Positions 1 through 10,088 of a stretch of 64,000 nt of DNA are shown here, in pieces. The position numbers and the translations under genes were made by a program. The DNA comes from JBFGCT01 sp963825565 (lineage in GTDB: Bacteria; Actinomycetota; Acidimicrobiia; Acidimicrobiales; Ilumatobacteraceae), in assembly GCA_963825565.1 (NCBI GenBank), contig CAWGTW010000011.1:62001-126000 (forward strand). Direction: 5' to 3'. How positions within the stretch are numbered: the stretch's first letter is position 1; each line of letters begins with the position of its first letter. The notes beneath the pieces are model-generated. The model made no database searches and was not told the DNA's origin. It saw nothing but the letters and a program-made list of their open reading frames with translations.

Positions 1-2406
1 GACGGCGATCGGACTCGACGACCTTGTAGCCGCTTGCCCTTCAGCTCCAGCTCGCCGAAGCGCCACTCGCCGGCGGGTGCGCCGTCGTTGACGATCGTGA
101 CCTCGAACGTCACGGTCTCGCCGGGCGCGATCGTGAACTGGCTCGGCGTCACGGTGACGTCGTAGCCGTCGAGGTCCTTCACCTTGGCCTTGTACTTCAC
201 CGTCCTCGTCGGCCACGCTCGTCACCGAGCGGATCACGGTCTGCGATCCGGCCAGTTCGGCGACACCGATCGACGCCATGTTGAGGTCGCTGGCGTCGAA
301 CGGGATGCCGAGTCCGTCGAGGAAGGAACACGAGCCGGGCGTGAAGACGCCGAGGTCGGCGCCGCACGTGAACGCGGCGTACTCGAACAGCCCGGCGTCG
401 TAGACGAGCCCGGGTTGAACGCCGAGCCCTTGCTTGTCGACCTCGACCCGGGTCGATCTCGCCGGCGCCCATCTCGAACGGCGTGGCCTGCGTCTTGCGG
501 TCCTCGGCCGTGACCTTGGTGTTGGCGGTCGTCATGATCGCCGACTTCGCCATCGCCGCGGTCCAGTCCGGGTGGGCCTGCTTGATCAGGGCGAACAGAC
601 CGGCGACGTGCGGGCTCGACATCGACGTGCCCGAGATCGCCTGGAACGAATCGCCGAAGGCGTTCACACCGGGAGAAGTCGCCGGCCAGGATCTGGTGAC
701 CCGGGGCGGTGATGTCGGGCTTGATGATGTCGGGCACCGGGCCGTTGGGCCCCGCGACGAGAAGTACGTCATCGAGGGCGCACCCTTGGCCTTGGTCCGT
801 TGCCGGTGTTGCTGGATCGCGACCTCGGCGTCCTTGCCGGCTTCGCGGCCTGCTCGTCGATGTACTCCTTCAGCTTCAGGCCGTCGGTGTAGTTGACGTG
901 CACCGCCGGGATGACGTGGGTGTCGGTGAACAGGTTGTCGTTGTCGTCGAAGTTGAACAGCACCATGCCGATGCCGCCGGCAGCGGCGACGTTCTCGCCC
1001 TTGGCCGCACGCCCGATCGCGCCGCGCTGGCACAGCACGACCTTGCCGGTCAGGCTGCCGGGAGCGAACGTGCCGGGCAGGCACAGCTCGTTGCCGTAGT
1101 CCTCGGCGTCGACGAGCGGCGACTTGCCGAGCTCGGGCGTCAGCGAAGCGCCACTGACCTTGCCCTTCTTGGCACCGCGGCTCCGACCCCACCAACCGTG
1201 GTGGTTGTCGTCACGCTTGTCATCGCCCTTGTAGTAGACGACGTCGCCCTCGAAGAAGCGGGGCTGGGTGTTGGCGCCGACCGTGGTCAGCCACGGGGCG
1301 TTGCCGGGCGAGCCGACCGAGTCGGCGCCGGGTCCAGCGTTGCCGGCGGAAGTCGCGACGAACACGCCGGCGTCGGCGGCGAACAGGAACGCGATGTCGT
1401 CAGCGCCGGTCGGGAGGCTGGCGCCGCCGCCGATCGAGTAGTTGATGACGTCGACGCCGTCGGACACGGCCTGGTCGATCGCCGCCGCGAGGTCGGACGT
1501 GAAGCCGCCGAGTGCGCCCAGGCCCTTGTAGGCGATGATGCGCGCCCGGGGCGCGATGCCCGAGATCTCGCCGAGGTCCTCGCCGTACATGGTCGCGTCG
1601 ACCCCCGCGTTGCCGGCGGCGGTCGACGCGGTGTGCGTCCCGTGGCCGTCGTCGTCGCGGGCGGAGTCGTACTCGAACGGGGTTGCTCCGATGAACGTGC
1701 GGTACGTGTCGAGCATCTGGCGGGCGCCGAGCAGCTTGTTGTTACACGTGAACGGGTCGTCCGGACCGATGCTCGGATCGGTGACGTGCGCGGCGTTGCC
1801 GAACTCGCAGTTCGGGCGCGCCGTGTCGTCGAGCGGCGGGATCGGGGACGGGCCGTACGAGCCGTCGTCGGCGAAGCTCGGGTGCTCCGGCCAGATGCCG
1901 TTGTCGATGATCCCGACGACGACGTCCTCACCGGTGATCCCCGAGTCGTACGCACCGCCCCGGCGGGTCAGCCCGAGGTAGTCGGGACTGGAGTCGGTCG
2001 TCGCCTGGTGGAGCTCGTCGGGGAGCACGAGCTGCACCTTCGGGTCGGCCGCCAGTTCCTGCGCCTCCTCGTAGGTGAGAAACGCCGAGAACCCGTTGAG
2101 CGCGTTGGTGTAGGTGTTGACCTTGTCGCCGGCGTCGGCGCCGATCTCCTCGAGCACCTCGTCCTGGGCCTCCTCGAGGTCGTCGGCGATCGCCTCGGCG
2201 GCGGGCGTGTCGAGGGCGTCCTGGCCGACGGTGACGACGACCGGGTCCCCCTCCATCACGACGATGTAGCTGCCGGTCTCACTCTCGACGACGTCCTTCG
2301 ACGTCCCGTCTGGTGCGAGCACCAACTCCTCGGCCGACACGCCGGTCGCGAACGTCGCAGAGACGGTCGCAAGGGCAGTCAGCAACACCAATGGTCGTGT
2401 GCGCAT
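1..2406 (-). CDS. S8 subtilisin-like secreted serine protease, 3' end outside window, frameshifted
   Basis: This is an extracellular serine endopeptidase of the subtilase family. The start at 2406 is preceded by an AGGGGAAG ribosome site and begins a Sec signal (MRTRPLVLLTALATVSA). An I9-type propeptide follows (SYIVVMEG), then the catalytic Asp in GIIDNGIWPEHPSF, the His in DGHGTHTAS, the oxyanion Asn in ATSAGNAGPG, an inserted PA domain (LTGKVVLCQRG) and the Ser in GTSMSSPHVAGL near 600-640. The C-terminal part reads as an Fn3-like domain (PSQFTIAPGETVTFEVTI) that runs off position 1. The frame is intact from 2406 to about 845, then changes near 845, 745, 672, 450 and 412, yet each piece matches the family in order. 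That favours single-base sequence errors near the contig or window end over a true pseudogene, although decay cannot be excluded. Identity is certain; the exact reading frame is not. Confidence 0.85.
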
Positions 2407-2726
2407 GTGTCACTTCCCCTTTGAAGATTGTCCGAGACGGCCCCTCCGCCGAACCGGTAGGGGCACCATAGTCCGATGGCCAAACCACGGCAAGCGGGAC
2501 GGACACCACACAGCGCAGTCGCCGGACCGGGGTCGCGGGACCGCCGCTGACCGCCGGGCCGGGTTTCCTCGGCGCCGGCCCTGCGGTTGCTTCGACGGGT
2601 TCGACCGGTCATGACCGGCCCGCGGCCGACACGGCGGTTCGGGTGCTACGTCCAGCGGCTCGCGTCGTCCGGCTCGGGGCGGGCAGACTGGTCGGGGTCT
2701 GACGACCGTCGAAGGGTTGATGTCCG
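2407..2726. other. Divergent intergenic region
   Basis: These 320 bases separate the leftward protease from the rightward small secreted protein and should hold both promoters. I see no RNA gene and no convincing coding frame; the short open frames here have no family-like composition. Confidence 0.5.
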
Positions 2727-3173
2727 TTGCAGCGCCGGAGCAGGATCGTGATCACGGCTGCCGTGGTCGGCGCGGTCCTCGCCCCCGCCGCGCTCGACGC
2801 CGACGGATTCCCGTTGTCGACGTACCCGATGTACGCCGGCGTCCGGGCCACCGAGGTCGAGTTCGCCACCGCCTACGCCGTCGACGATGCCGCGCTGGCG
2901 CAGCGCCTGTCGCTCGAAATCATCGGGGCGAGCGACGATCCGCTGGTCGTCGCCGGCGAGCTGCGGGCGGCGATCCGCTCCGGTCGCGCCGACGCTCGGT
3001 GCCGTGACATCGCCGAGCGATGGCAACGCCGCGGCGACCGGGCCGGCGGCGGCACGATCGAGGTCGTGACCGAGGTGCACGACGTCGTCGCGCTGACGAC
3101 GGGCGACGACAGCCTCCTCGGGCGGACCGTGCACGCCGTGTGCGCCGTGAAGCGTGACGAGGAGCCCGGCTGA
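2727..3173 (+). CDS. Small exported hypothetical protein upstream of HTTM protein
   Basis: The protein has about 148 residues. A short hydrophobic N-terminus (IVITAAVVGAVLAPAAL) looks like an uncleaved anchor or signal peptide. It is followed by FPLSTYPMYAG, a Ser-x-Tyr-Pro-Met-Tyr type motif that I associate with small proteins encoded beside HTTM-domain genes. The rest is a soluble alpha/beta segment with no catalytic motif that I recognise. The start used is TTG at 2727; a slightly different start is possible. Its stop overlaps the ATG of the next gene by one base (TGATG at 3171), so the two are probably translated together and act in the same membrane process. Confidence 0.6.
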   Translation: MQRRSRIVITAAVVGAVLAPAALDADGFPLSTYPMYAGVRATEVEFATAYAVDDAALAQRLSLEIIGASDDPLVVAGELRAAIRSGRADARCRDIAERWQRRGDRAGGGTIEVVTEVHDVVALTTGDDSLLGRTVHAVCAVKRDEEPG

Positions 3174-4155
3174 TGGAGCGCCTGCCGGTCGTCGACGCCA
3201 CGGCACCGCCCCAACGGTTGGCGATGTTCCGCATCCTGACCGGCGGGTTCGCTGTCGGCTACCTCCTCGTCCGGCTGCCGGCGTTCGCCGAGCTCGCCGA
3301 CCGCGATCCCGCCGGGTTCGAGCCGATCGGCGTCCTCACGCCGCTCGACGGTGCCCTGCCTCGCCGCCTCGTGCTCGCCCTGATCGTCGTCACGCTGGCG
3401 ACCGGCCTCGCGCACACCGTCGGCTGGCGGTTCCGTCTGACCGGCCCCGCGTTCGCCGCCGGTCTGCTCGTGCTTGACCACGTACCACAGCTCGTGGGGC
3501 CAGCTCCTCCACTTCGAGAACCTGATCGTCCTCTACGCGATCGTCGGCGCCGCCTCCCCCGCCGCCGACGCATGGTCGTTCGACGCCCGCCGACGCCGAC
3601 CGTCACATCGCGACCCGACCGCGTACGGCTGGCCGCTGGGGCTCGCGTCGCTGATCCTCGTGCTCACCTACCTGATCGCCGGTATCGCCAAGCTGCGCTA
3701 CGGCGGACTCGACTGGATCGTCAGCGACACGCTCCGCAACCACGTCGCCTACTCAGCGGGCCGGCTCGAGCTGCTCGGTGGCACGCCGTCACCGCTCGCG
3801 CGCCACGTCGTCGAGTACGCCTGGATCTTCACGCCGATGGCCGCCGCCGCGGTGCTCGTCGAGCTGGCTGCACCGGTCGCCCTGGTCGGCGGTCGCGATG
3901 CGCGACGTCTGGGTCGCCTCGGCGTGGCTGCTGCACGCCGGCATCCTCGCCCTGATGCTGGTCGGCTTCCCGGCGCCGCTGTTCCTGGTCGCCTTCGCCC
4001 CGCTCTACCCGCTCGAGCGGCTCGCCCCGCCGCGCTCGCGCCCCGCCCCCGGCATCGTCGAGGTCGGCGACGTGCCCGCCGTGATCGGGGACGACGTGCC
4101 GGCCAGGTTGCCGAAGCGGTGGAGGGTGACCGACAGCGACTGCTCGCGGACGTAG
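3173..4155 (+). CDS. HTTM-domain (vitamin K carboxylase-like) integral membrane protein, frameshifted
   Basis: This is a polytopic membrane protein of the HTTM family, named for homology to vitamin K-dependent gamma-carboxylase; the bacterial members have no firm reaction. Evidence is the succession of hydrophobic helices (RILTGGFAVGYLLVRLP, LILVLTYLIAGIAKLRYG) and the signature TTYHSSWGQLLHFENLIVLY, including the Gln-Leu-Leu-His-Phe-Glu-Asn core. Reading it needs two single-base corrections. One is near 3473, where removing one T of a TT pair restores Leu-Thr-Thr-Tyr-His; the other is near 3895. Its 3' end overlaps the convergent putA end by about 150 bases, an unusually long overlap that suggests one of the two C-termini is also misread. 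It follows the small exported protein in an operon. Confidence 0.75.
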
Positions 4156-7100
4156 TGCTGGAGCTCGATCCGGCCCGCCGGGGTGACCGGGGCGTCCGCG
4201 AGGTGGATGCCCGCCGCTGCGGCGAGCCGCCGGAGCACCTCGTCCGGCGGGGCGCCGACCACCGGACGCGCTCGACGCCGAGCGACGACATCCGCGCAAC
4301 GAAGTCCTCGTCGCGCTCGGCGTCGGCGTCGGAGCTGACGACCTCGACGCCGGCGAGGCCGGCGGCGCGCCGGACCGCCGCGACGTCGGACTCGGCGGCA
4401 CCCGGTCCGAAGCCGCAGGCCGATCCGGCGCAGCGGCCGGTACCGGAAGACGTTGGCCTCGCAGAACAGGCCGGTCTCGTCCCGGGCGACGGCGAAGTGG
4501 TCGTGCCACTGCTGGGCGTAGTCGTCGGGGTCGGCGGTCGGGATCCAGCGGCCGAGCTGCATCACGTAGTTCGGCCCGCCGGCCTTGGCTCCCGGCCCGA
4601 CCGAGCTCCGCTTCCACCCACCGAACGGCTGCCGGCGCACGATCGCCCCCGTGATCGGCCGGTTGACGTAGCCGTTGCCGACCTCGATGCGTTGCGACCC
4701 ATCGTTCGACCTCGGTCGGGTCGAGCGAGTGGATGCCGCCGGTCAGTCCGAACTCGCCCGAGTTGGCGATGTCGATCGCGGCGTCGAGGTCGGGAGCCCG
4801 CATCAGCCCGAGGACAGGACCGAAGCACTCGGTTCGGTGGAACCACGAGCCGGGTTGCACGCCATCGCGGATGCCGGGGCTGATCGTCGCCCCGTCGACC
4901 ACCGGTCGGACGAGCCAGCGCTCCCCCGCGTCGAGCCGGGTCGCGGCTCGGTGCAGGCGCTCGTTTCCGCCACCGACCAGGGGTGGGACATCCGTGCCGA
5001 GATCGAGCGACGAGCCGACGGTCAGGCTCTGCACCGCGTCGACGAGCTGGCGGCGCAAGCGCGGCGACTCGTACGCCTCGCCGACCAGGATCGCCAGGCT
5101 CGCCGCCGAGCACTTCTGGCCGGCGTGGCCGAACGCCGAACGCACGAGGTCGTGGGCGGCCAGGTCGAGGTCGGCGCTTGGGGTGATGATCAGCGCGTTC
5201 TTGCCGGACGTCTCCGCACGCAGTTCGATGTCGGGCTTCCAGGAGCGGAACAGGTCGGCGGTCACCGTCGAGCCGGTCAGGATCACCGCGTCGACCGACT
5301 CGACGAGATGGCGCCCGACATGGTCGTCGGGGGTCCGTACGAACTGCAGCGCGCCCTCGGGCACACCGCCGGCCCAGCACGCCTCGGCGACGATCTCCGC
5401 GCACCGCGGTGTTTCCGGTGCCGGCTTGAACACGACGGCGTTCGCCGCAGCGAGCGACGCGAGGACCCCGCCGGCGGGGATCGCCACCGGGAAGTTCCAG
5501 GGCGGGACGACCCCGACGACGCCGAACGGTTCGAACCCCGCGCCGTGCACCGCGCCGAGCTCGGCCCCGCGGTCGGCGTACCAGCGGGCGAAGTCGATCG
5601 CCTCGGACACCTCGACATCGGCCTCGGAGAACACCTTGGATGCTTCGTGCATCATCGCCGTGATCAGCTCGCCGCGCCGCCGCGCCAGCTCGTCGCCGAC
5701 CCGGCGCAGGACGGTTCGCCGGGTCTGCGCTCCAACCGCTCGCCACACCGCAGCCCCGCGGCGCGCGGCGTCGATCCGGCGGTCCAGCTCCTCGACATCG
5801 GTCGTGAGCGGTTCGCGGCAGGCGGTCGGGGCATCCCCTGCCACCGACGCGATCCATGCCCGGTTGGCGCGCAGGACCGGATCGGTGTCCGGCTCGTTCC
5901 GGAACGGCTCGTCGACCGACCATGGCGAGATCGGCGCCGCCCGATCCTGCGTCCGGGCCGGGCCGCTGCGCAGCGTGTGGCGCATCGCCATGCCGTCCCG
6001 GAACAACGCCTCCTGCTCCTCGAAGTCGCGCGAGCCGGGGCGGAGGTCGAACAGCGAGCGCAGGAAGTTGTCGGCCGACGCGTTCTCCTCCAAGCGCCGG
6101 AACAGGTAGCCGATCGCGACGTCGAAGTCGTCGGCAGCGACCGCCGGGGTGTAGAGCAGCAGCGCCGACGCCGCGGTGCCAGCGGTCGACTCGTTGACCG
6201 CCCTGGCCTGGCCCGGCGCCATGCCCTGGAGCATCTCGAACTGCACCCGCGACGCGACGCCCCGCTCGTCGGCCAGGAGCTTGGCCCATGCGACGTCGAA
6301 CAGGTTGTGGCTGGCGACCCCGATCCGGACACCGCGCAGCCGCTCGGGTACGAGCGCCCACTCGAGGCAGCGCCGGTAGTTGGCATCGGACTCGACCTTG
6401 GTCGAGTAGGTCACCTGCTCCCACCCGTGCATCGCCGCATCGACCCGCTCCATCGCCAGATTGGCGCCCTTGACCAGGCGAATCTTGATCGTGCCGCCGC
6501 CGTCGTCGTGGCGACGACCGGCCCACCCGACCAGCTCGCCGAGGATCTCGAAGACGTCGGGGAGGTAGGCCTGGAGCACGATGCCCGCGTCGAGGTGTCG
6601 GCGGCCAGGCTCGTCGAGCACCGCCCGGAACGCGGCGACGGTGAGCTCGAGGTCGTGGTACTCCTCCATGTCCAGGTTGACGAACGTCGGTGGGTCGACG
6701 GCGGCGGCGGCGTCGACCAACCTGGCGATTCGTTCCCGCACTCGGCGGAGGCTGCCCTCGTGGTCCCAGTGGTTGAGCTGAGAGGCGATCGCCGAGATCT
6801 TGACCGAGACGTAGTCGACGTCGGGCAAGGCGAGCAGCCGGATCAGGCGGGTCAGCCGAGCCTCCGCCTCCCGCTCGCCGAGCACCGCCTCGCCGAGCAG
6901 GTTCACGTTGAGGTCGTACCCCGACTGCCGCTGCCGAGCGAGATGGGCGGTCAGTGCCCCGGTCTCGGCAGGCGCGACGAGCAGGCCGACGATCGCCCGC
7001 ATCCGCCGCCGAGCCAGCGGTACCACCAGATCGGGCGCACGCGGCGCGAGCCGCGCTCCGATCCGCAGCATCGCCCGGTCGATCGGCGTGAGGAACGCGG

Positions 7101-7363
7101 GGAGCCGCGTGCCATCGACGATCGCCGCCAGCTGATCGGCGGCGGTGCGGTTGCCGTCGGGGCGGGCCACCCGGTCGACGAACTGCATGACGAACTCCAC
7201 GCCGTGCTCGTCGTCGATCAGCGCGTGTAGCCGCTCCATCGCCCGCCGGTCGCTCGCGCGCCTCGATCTGGGCGGCGCGTCGGAGCCACGCCTCGACCTG
7301 GGCGATCGCCGGTTCGATCAGGTCGTCAGCGGCGAGCGGCGGGGCGGCGGCGTGCTCGGTCAC
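4005..7363 (-). CDS. putA: Bifunctional proline dehydrogenase / L-glutamate-gamma-semialdehyde dehydrogenase, frameshifted
   Basis: The enzyme oxidises proline to P5C with FAD and then to glutamate with NAD. The PRODH half shows LNVNLLGEAVLGEREA, TFVNLDMEEYHDLELT, IKIRLVKGANLAMERV and VGVASHNLFDVA-like segments. The P5CDH half shows GVVPPWNFPVAIPAGG, VILTGSTVTADLF, the catalytic Glu in ELRAETSGKN and the catalytic Cys in GHAGQKCSAAS. I place the start at GTG 7363 (Val-Thr-Glu-His-Ala), because the preceding 40 residues are coherent but lie in another frame joined near 7245. Further shifts occur near 4690, 4430 and 4290, after which the C-terminal YVREQSLSVTLHRFGN motif returns in frame. The cluster of errors resembles that in the neighbouring protease and HTTM genes. 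A TetR gene with its operators lies upstream and could control it. Confidence 0.88.
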
Positions 7364-7758
7364 CGGTCGAGTGTTCCACGTCCGGGCGCGGCCGCGCAGC
7401 GGACGCCGGCGCCGAAGGTGCCCGTCGCCGCGCCGGGCGGGCGCGTGAGGCCGCGCGCGAAGGCGGCGCCGCCGACGGCGAACCACTGCACCACACGTCT
7501 CATGCCGATCGACTCCCTCGTCGGGTCTCGCTCGGTCCATCGTCTCGCACGGGACCGGGCGGTCACAGAGCCGTTCGGCCCGGTCACCGGCCGGCGATGC
7601 CGTCCGGCTCAGGCGCGGTCCGGCCGCACGCGTCCCGGCGGCGAGCGACCTCGGAGCGACCCGTCGGGCCGTCGGCCGTGGCCGGCGAGCGAAACGGTGG
7701 GCGTCGGCCATCGCGACGTCCTCTCGGTTGCGTGCGGTCGGCTACGACGGGGCTCGGT
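7364..7758. other. Upstream region of putA
   Basis: About 395 bases lie between the putA start and the TetR operators. Leftward open frames exist, but their composition is Arg-rich and gives no family-like motif. I see a promoter region at most, and no supported gene. Confidence 0.45.
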
Positions 7759-7799
7759 TGTAGTGGAAACTACATAACGCGGTCGTAGCGGGTGCTACG
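7759..7799. promoter_or_regulatory. Two tandem inverted repeats, probable TetR operators
   Basis: At 7759-7774 TGTAGT and ACTACA flank a GGAA spacer. At 7784-7799 CGTAGC and GCTACG flank GGGT. Both have perfect 6-base arms, the same 4-base spacer length and related arm sequences, and their centres are 25 bases apart. The second ends 8 bases before the TetR start codon. This is the usual layout of a self-regulated TetR promoter; binding by the adjacent protein is inferred. Confidence 0.75.
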
Positions 7800-7807
7800 G
7801 TCGATTC

Positions 7808-8372
7808 GTGGGGTACCGGCACGATCGAGCGACGATCCTCGCCGCGGCCGCCGCGCTGGTGACCACCGACGGGCTGACCGGACTGACGTACGGGCGTCTC
7901 GCGAAGTCGCTCGGCATCGCCGACCGCACGATCGTCTACTACTTCCCGACCAAGACCGACCTGACCACCGAGGTACTCGGGACGTTCGCCCTTCGCCTGC
8001 AGTCCCTGCTCGACTCGTCGCTCGGACCCGAACCCCGGGCCGTCGAGGAGCTGCTGGCCCGATCGTGGCCGATCCTGACGACGCGCCAGGCCGACGAGGT
8101 GATGGCGGTCTACTTCGAGGCGGTCGGGCTTGCCGCGGCCCGGGATCGCGCCGTACGACTCGATCGTGCCGGCGATCGTCGGCGCCTGGGTCGACTGGCT
8201 CTCGGCCCGGGTGGCGGCGGGCTCGGCGGCGGACCGCCGGGCCACGGCCCTCGGGCTGCTCGCCCAGCTCGACGGGCTGCTCCTGCTGCGAACACTCGCC
8301 GGCGCCGGCGATGCCGACATCGCCGCCCGGGCGCTCGGCCTGCGGTTCGATCGCCCGACGCCTGACCGGTAG
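7808..8372 (+). CDS. TetR/AcrR-family transcriptional regulator, frameshifted
   Basis: This is a DNA-binding repressor of about 187 residues. The N-terminal helix-turn-helix is clear: ATILAAAAALVTTDGLTGLT, then YGRLAKSLGIADRTIVYYF, with the typical Tyr-Tyr-Phe-Pro-Thr-Lys end of the recognition helix. The ligand domain begins in the same frame (AVEELLARSWPILTTRQADE) but continues from about 8140 in another frame (IVPAIVGAWVDWLSARVAAG) down to a stop at 8372. One base must therefore be corrected near 8130-8145. The start is GTG 7808, immediately after two operator-like inverted repeats, so autoregulation is likely. The nearest divergent target is putA, but the ligand is unknown. Confidence 0.85.
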
Positions 8373-8550
8373 CCGACCGCGGTCGGCGGGGATCGCGGTC
8401 CACCGTCGGTCGCCGCCGCACTGCGCCGGACCCCCACATCGCCCCCGCAGGTCCAGCCGTCGAGCGACCCGACGAGCGGCGGCATCTGAAGCGATCGCGG
8501 GCGGGGTCACGCGGACGCCCAACCGTGCACCGCGCGGGCGGGACGCGCGG

Positions 8551-9906
8551 TCAGTCCGAGACGCTGGTGCCGCGTTCGAGCGCGCGGGCGATCGCCGGGC
8601 CGAGGTCGGCGGGCGCATGGGTCTCGGTCGGGCTGCCGGCGGTCATGTCCTTCAGCGCCAGCACGTCGTCAGCGTCGACGGTGATCGCAAACCGGGCGCC
8701 GCGGGCGTTGGCGTACTTCATCTGCCGCTTGTGGGAGTGTTCGCCGGGATACAGCTCGACCCGGGCGGGCAGCGACGCCCGCAGCTCGGCGGCGGTGCGC
8801 GCGGCGACGGGGCGCAGCGCCGGGTCGTCCGGCGAGAGGACGACGACCAGCGGGGCCACCTCGACCAGCGAGGTGCTCAACTGCCCCCCGGCCAACGCGC
8901 CGAGGATGCGGCTGATGCCGATCGATCCACCCACACCGGGGAGATGGGTCTTGGTGAACGAGCCCGCCAGGTTGTCGTAGCGCCCGCCCGAGGAGATGCT
9001 GCCGACGTCGGGCGCGGCGTCCAGCCTGGTCTCGTAGACGAGGCCGGTGTAGTAGTCGAGGCCGCGGGCGACCGACGGGTCGAACACGATGCGGCGAGCC
9101 GGCACACCACCCGCTTCGAGCAGCGCGAAGACGTCGGCGAGCCCGGCGAGGGCCTCGGCCCCCTGACCGTGAGGTGCGACGAGCCGTTCGACGCCGGCGA
9201 GGTCGAGCGTCGCTCCGTCGCGAGCACCGACGAAGTCGAAGATCGCCGACGTTGCCGCCGCATCGAGACCGAGGGCGCGCAGCTCCTGCTCCACGCCGGC
9301 GACGCCGATCTTCTCCAGCTTGTCGATCGCCCGCAGCAGTGGGGCCGACCCGCCGTCGACGCCGAGCCCGACGAACAGCGCATCGAGCAGCCGGCGGTCG
9401 CTCACCCGCATCTCGAACTCACCGATGTCGAGCCGGTCAAGGGCGGCGTGGATCACCTGGAGGATCTCGGCGTCGACCACCGGACCGGTCGCGCCGATCA
9501 CGTCGGCGTCGCACTGGATCAGCTCGCGGTACCGGCCCCGCTGCGGCCGGTCGCCGCGCCAGACGTAGCCGATCTGCGTCGCCCGGAACGGGAAGCGCAG
9601 CACCCCTTCGTGCTCGGCGACGTACCGGGCGAGGGGCACGGTGAGGTCGAAGCGCATGGCGACTTCGCGACCACCCTTGTCGACGAACTCGAACATGTTC
9701 TTGTCCGACTCCTCGCCGCCCTTGCTCTTGAGCACTTCGAGGTACTCGAGAGCCGGCGTGACGATCGGCGAGAAGCCGTGGCTGGAGAAGGTGTCCTCGA
9801 TGCGCCGCAGCAGCGCGGCGCGCACGACGGCATCGTCGGGGAGCACGTCGTTGAACCCGCGCAACGTGCGCGGTTCGATGATCCTGTTCGTCGTCGCTTC
9901 GTTCAA
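8551..9906 (-). CDS. hisS: Histidyl-tRNA synthetase
   Basis: This class II aminoacyl-tRNA synthetase charges tRNA-His. Visible motifs include RTLRGFNDVLPDD near the N-terminus, motif 2 (ATQIGYVWRGDRPQRGRYRE, with its Arg pair), the HisRS-A segment LDYYTGLVYETRLD, and SISSGGRYDNLAGSF. A C-terminal anticodon-binding domain follows (VVVLSPDDPALRPVAARTAA). The length of about 451 residues is normal. I prefer the TTG start at 9906, because AGAGGA lies about 8 bases upstream and the protein then begins just before the conserved N-terminal segment; the in-frame ATG 60 bases further upstream lacks such support. The frame is intact. It is divergent from the phosphatase gene. Confidence 0.96.
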   Translation of the reverse strand: MNEATTNRIIEPRTLRGFNDVLPDDAVVRAALLRRIEDTFSSHGFSPIVTPALEYLEVLKSKGGEESDKNMFEFVDKGGREVAMRFDLTVPLARYVAEHEGVLRFPFRATQIGYVWRGDRPQRGRYRELIQCDADVIGATGPVVDAEILQVIHAALDRLDIGEFEMRVSDRRLLDALFVGLGVDGGSAPLLRAIDKLEKIGVAGVEQELRALGLDAAATSAIFDFVGARDGATLDLAGVERLVAPHGQGAEALAGLADVFALLEAGGVPARRIVFDPSVARGLDYYTGLVYETRLDAAPDVGSISSGGRYDNLAGSFTKTHLPGVGGSIGISRILGALAGGQLSTSLVEVAPLVVVLSPDDPALRPVAARTAAELRASLPARVELYPGEHSHKRQMKYANARGARFAITVDADDVLALKDMTAGSPTETHAPADLGPAIARALERGTSVSD

Positions 9907-10088
9907 CGGTCGGGTCCTCTCGGTTCCTGTCGCCGCACGACCGTACCGATCCGAGTTCGGAATCACGACCGCCCGGGTCCCGGTGAATCCCAGCGCGACA
10001 CCAAGTTCAGCCGTCAGATGTGGCCGGTCCAGATCGACCTCGCGGACCGCCTAGCCTGAACGCGGCGATGAGAGAAGCGGAGGGCGCC

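Noticed and set aside
4675..7230. Very long plus-strand open frame opposite putA
   Set aside because: It is antisense to a clear PRODH/P5CDH gene, has Arg/Asp/Val-biased composition and no motif. Such frames arise from GC-rich codon bias.
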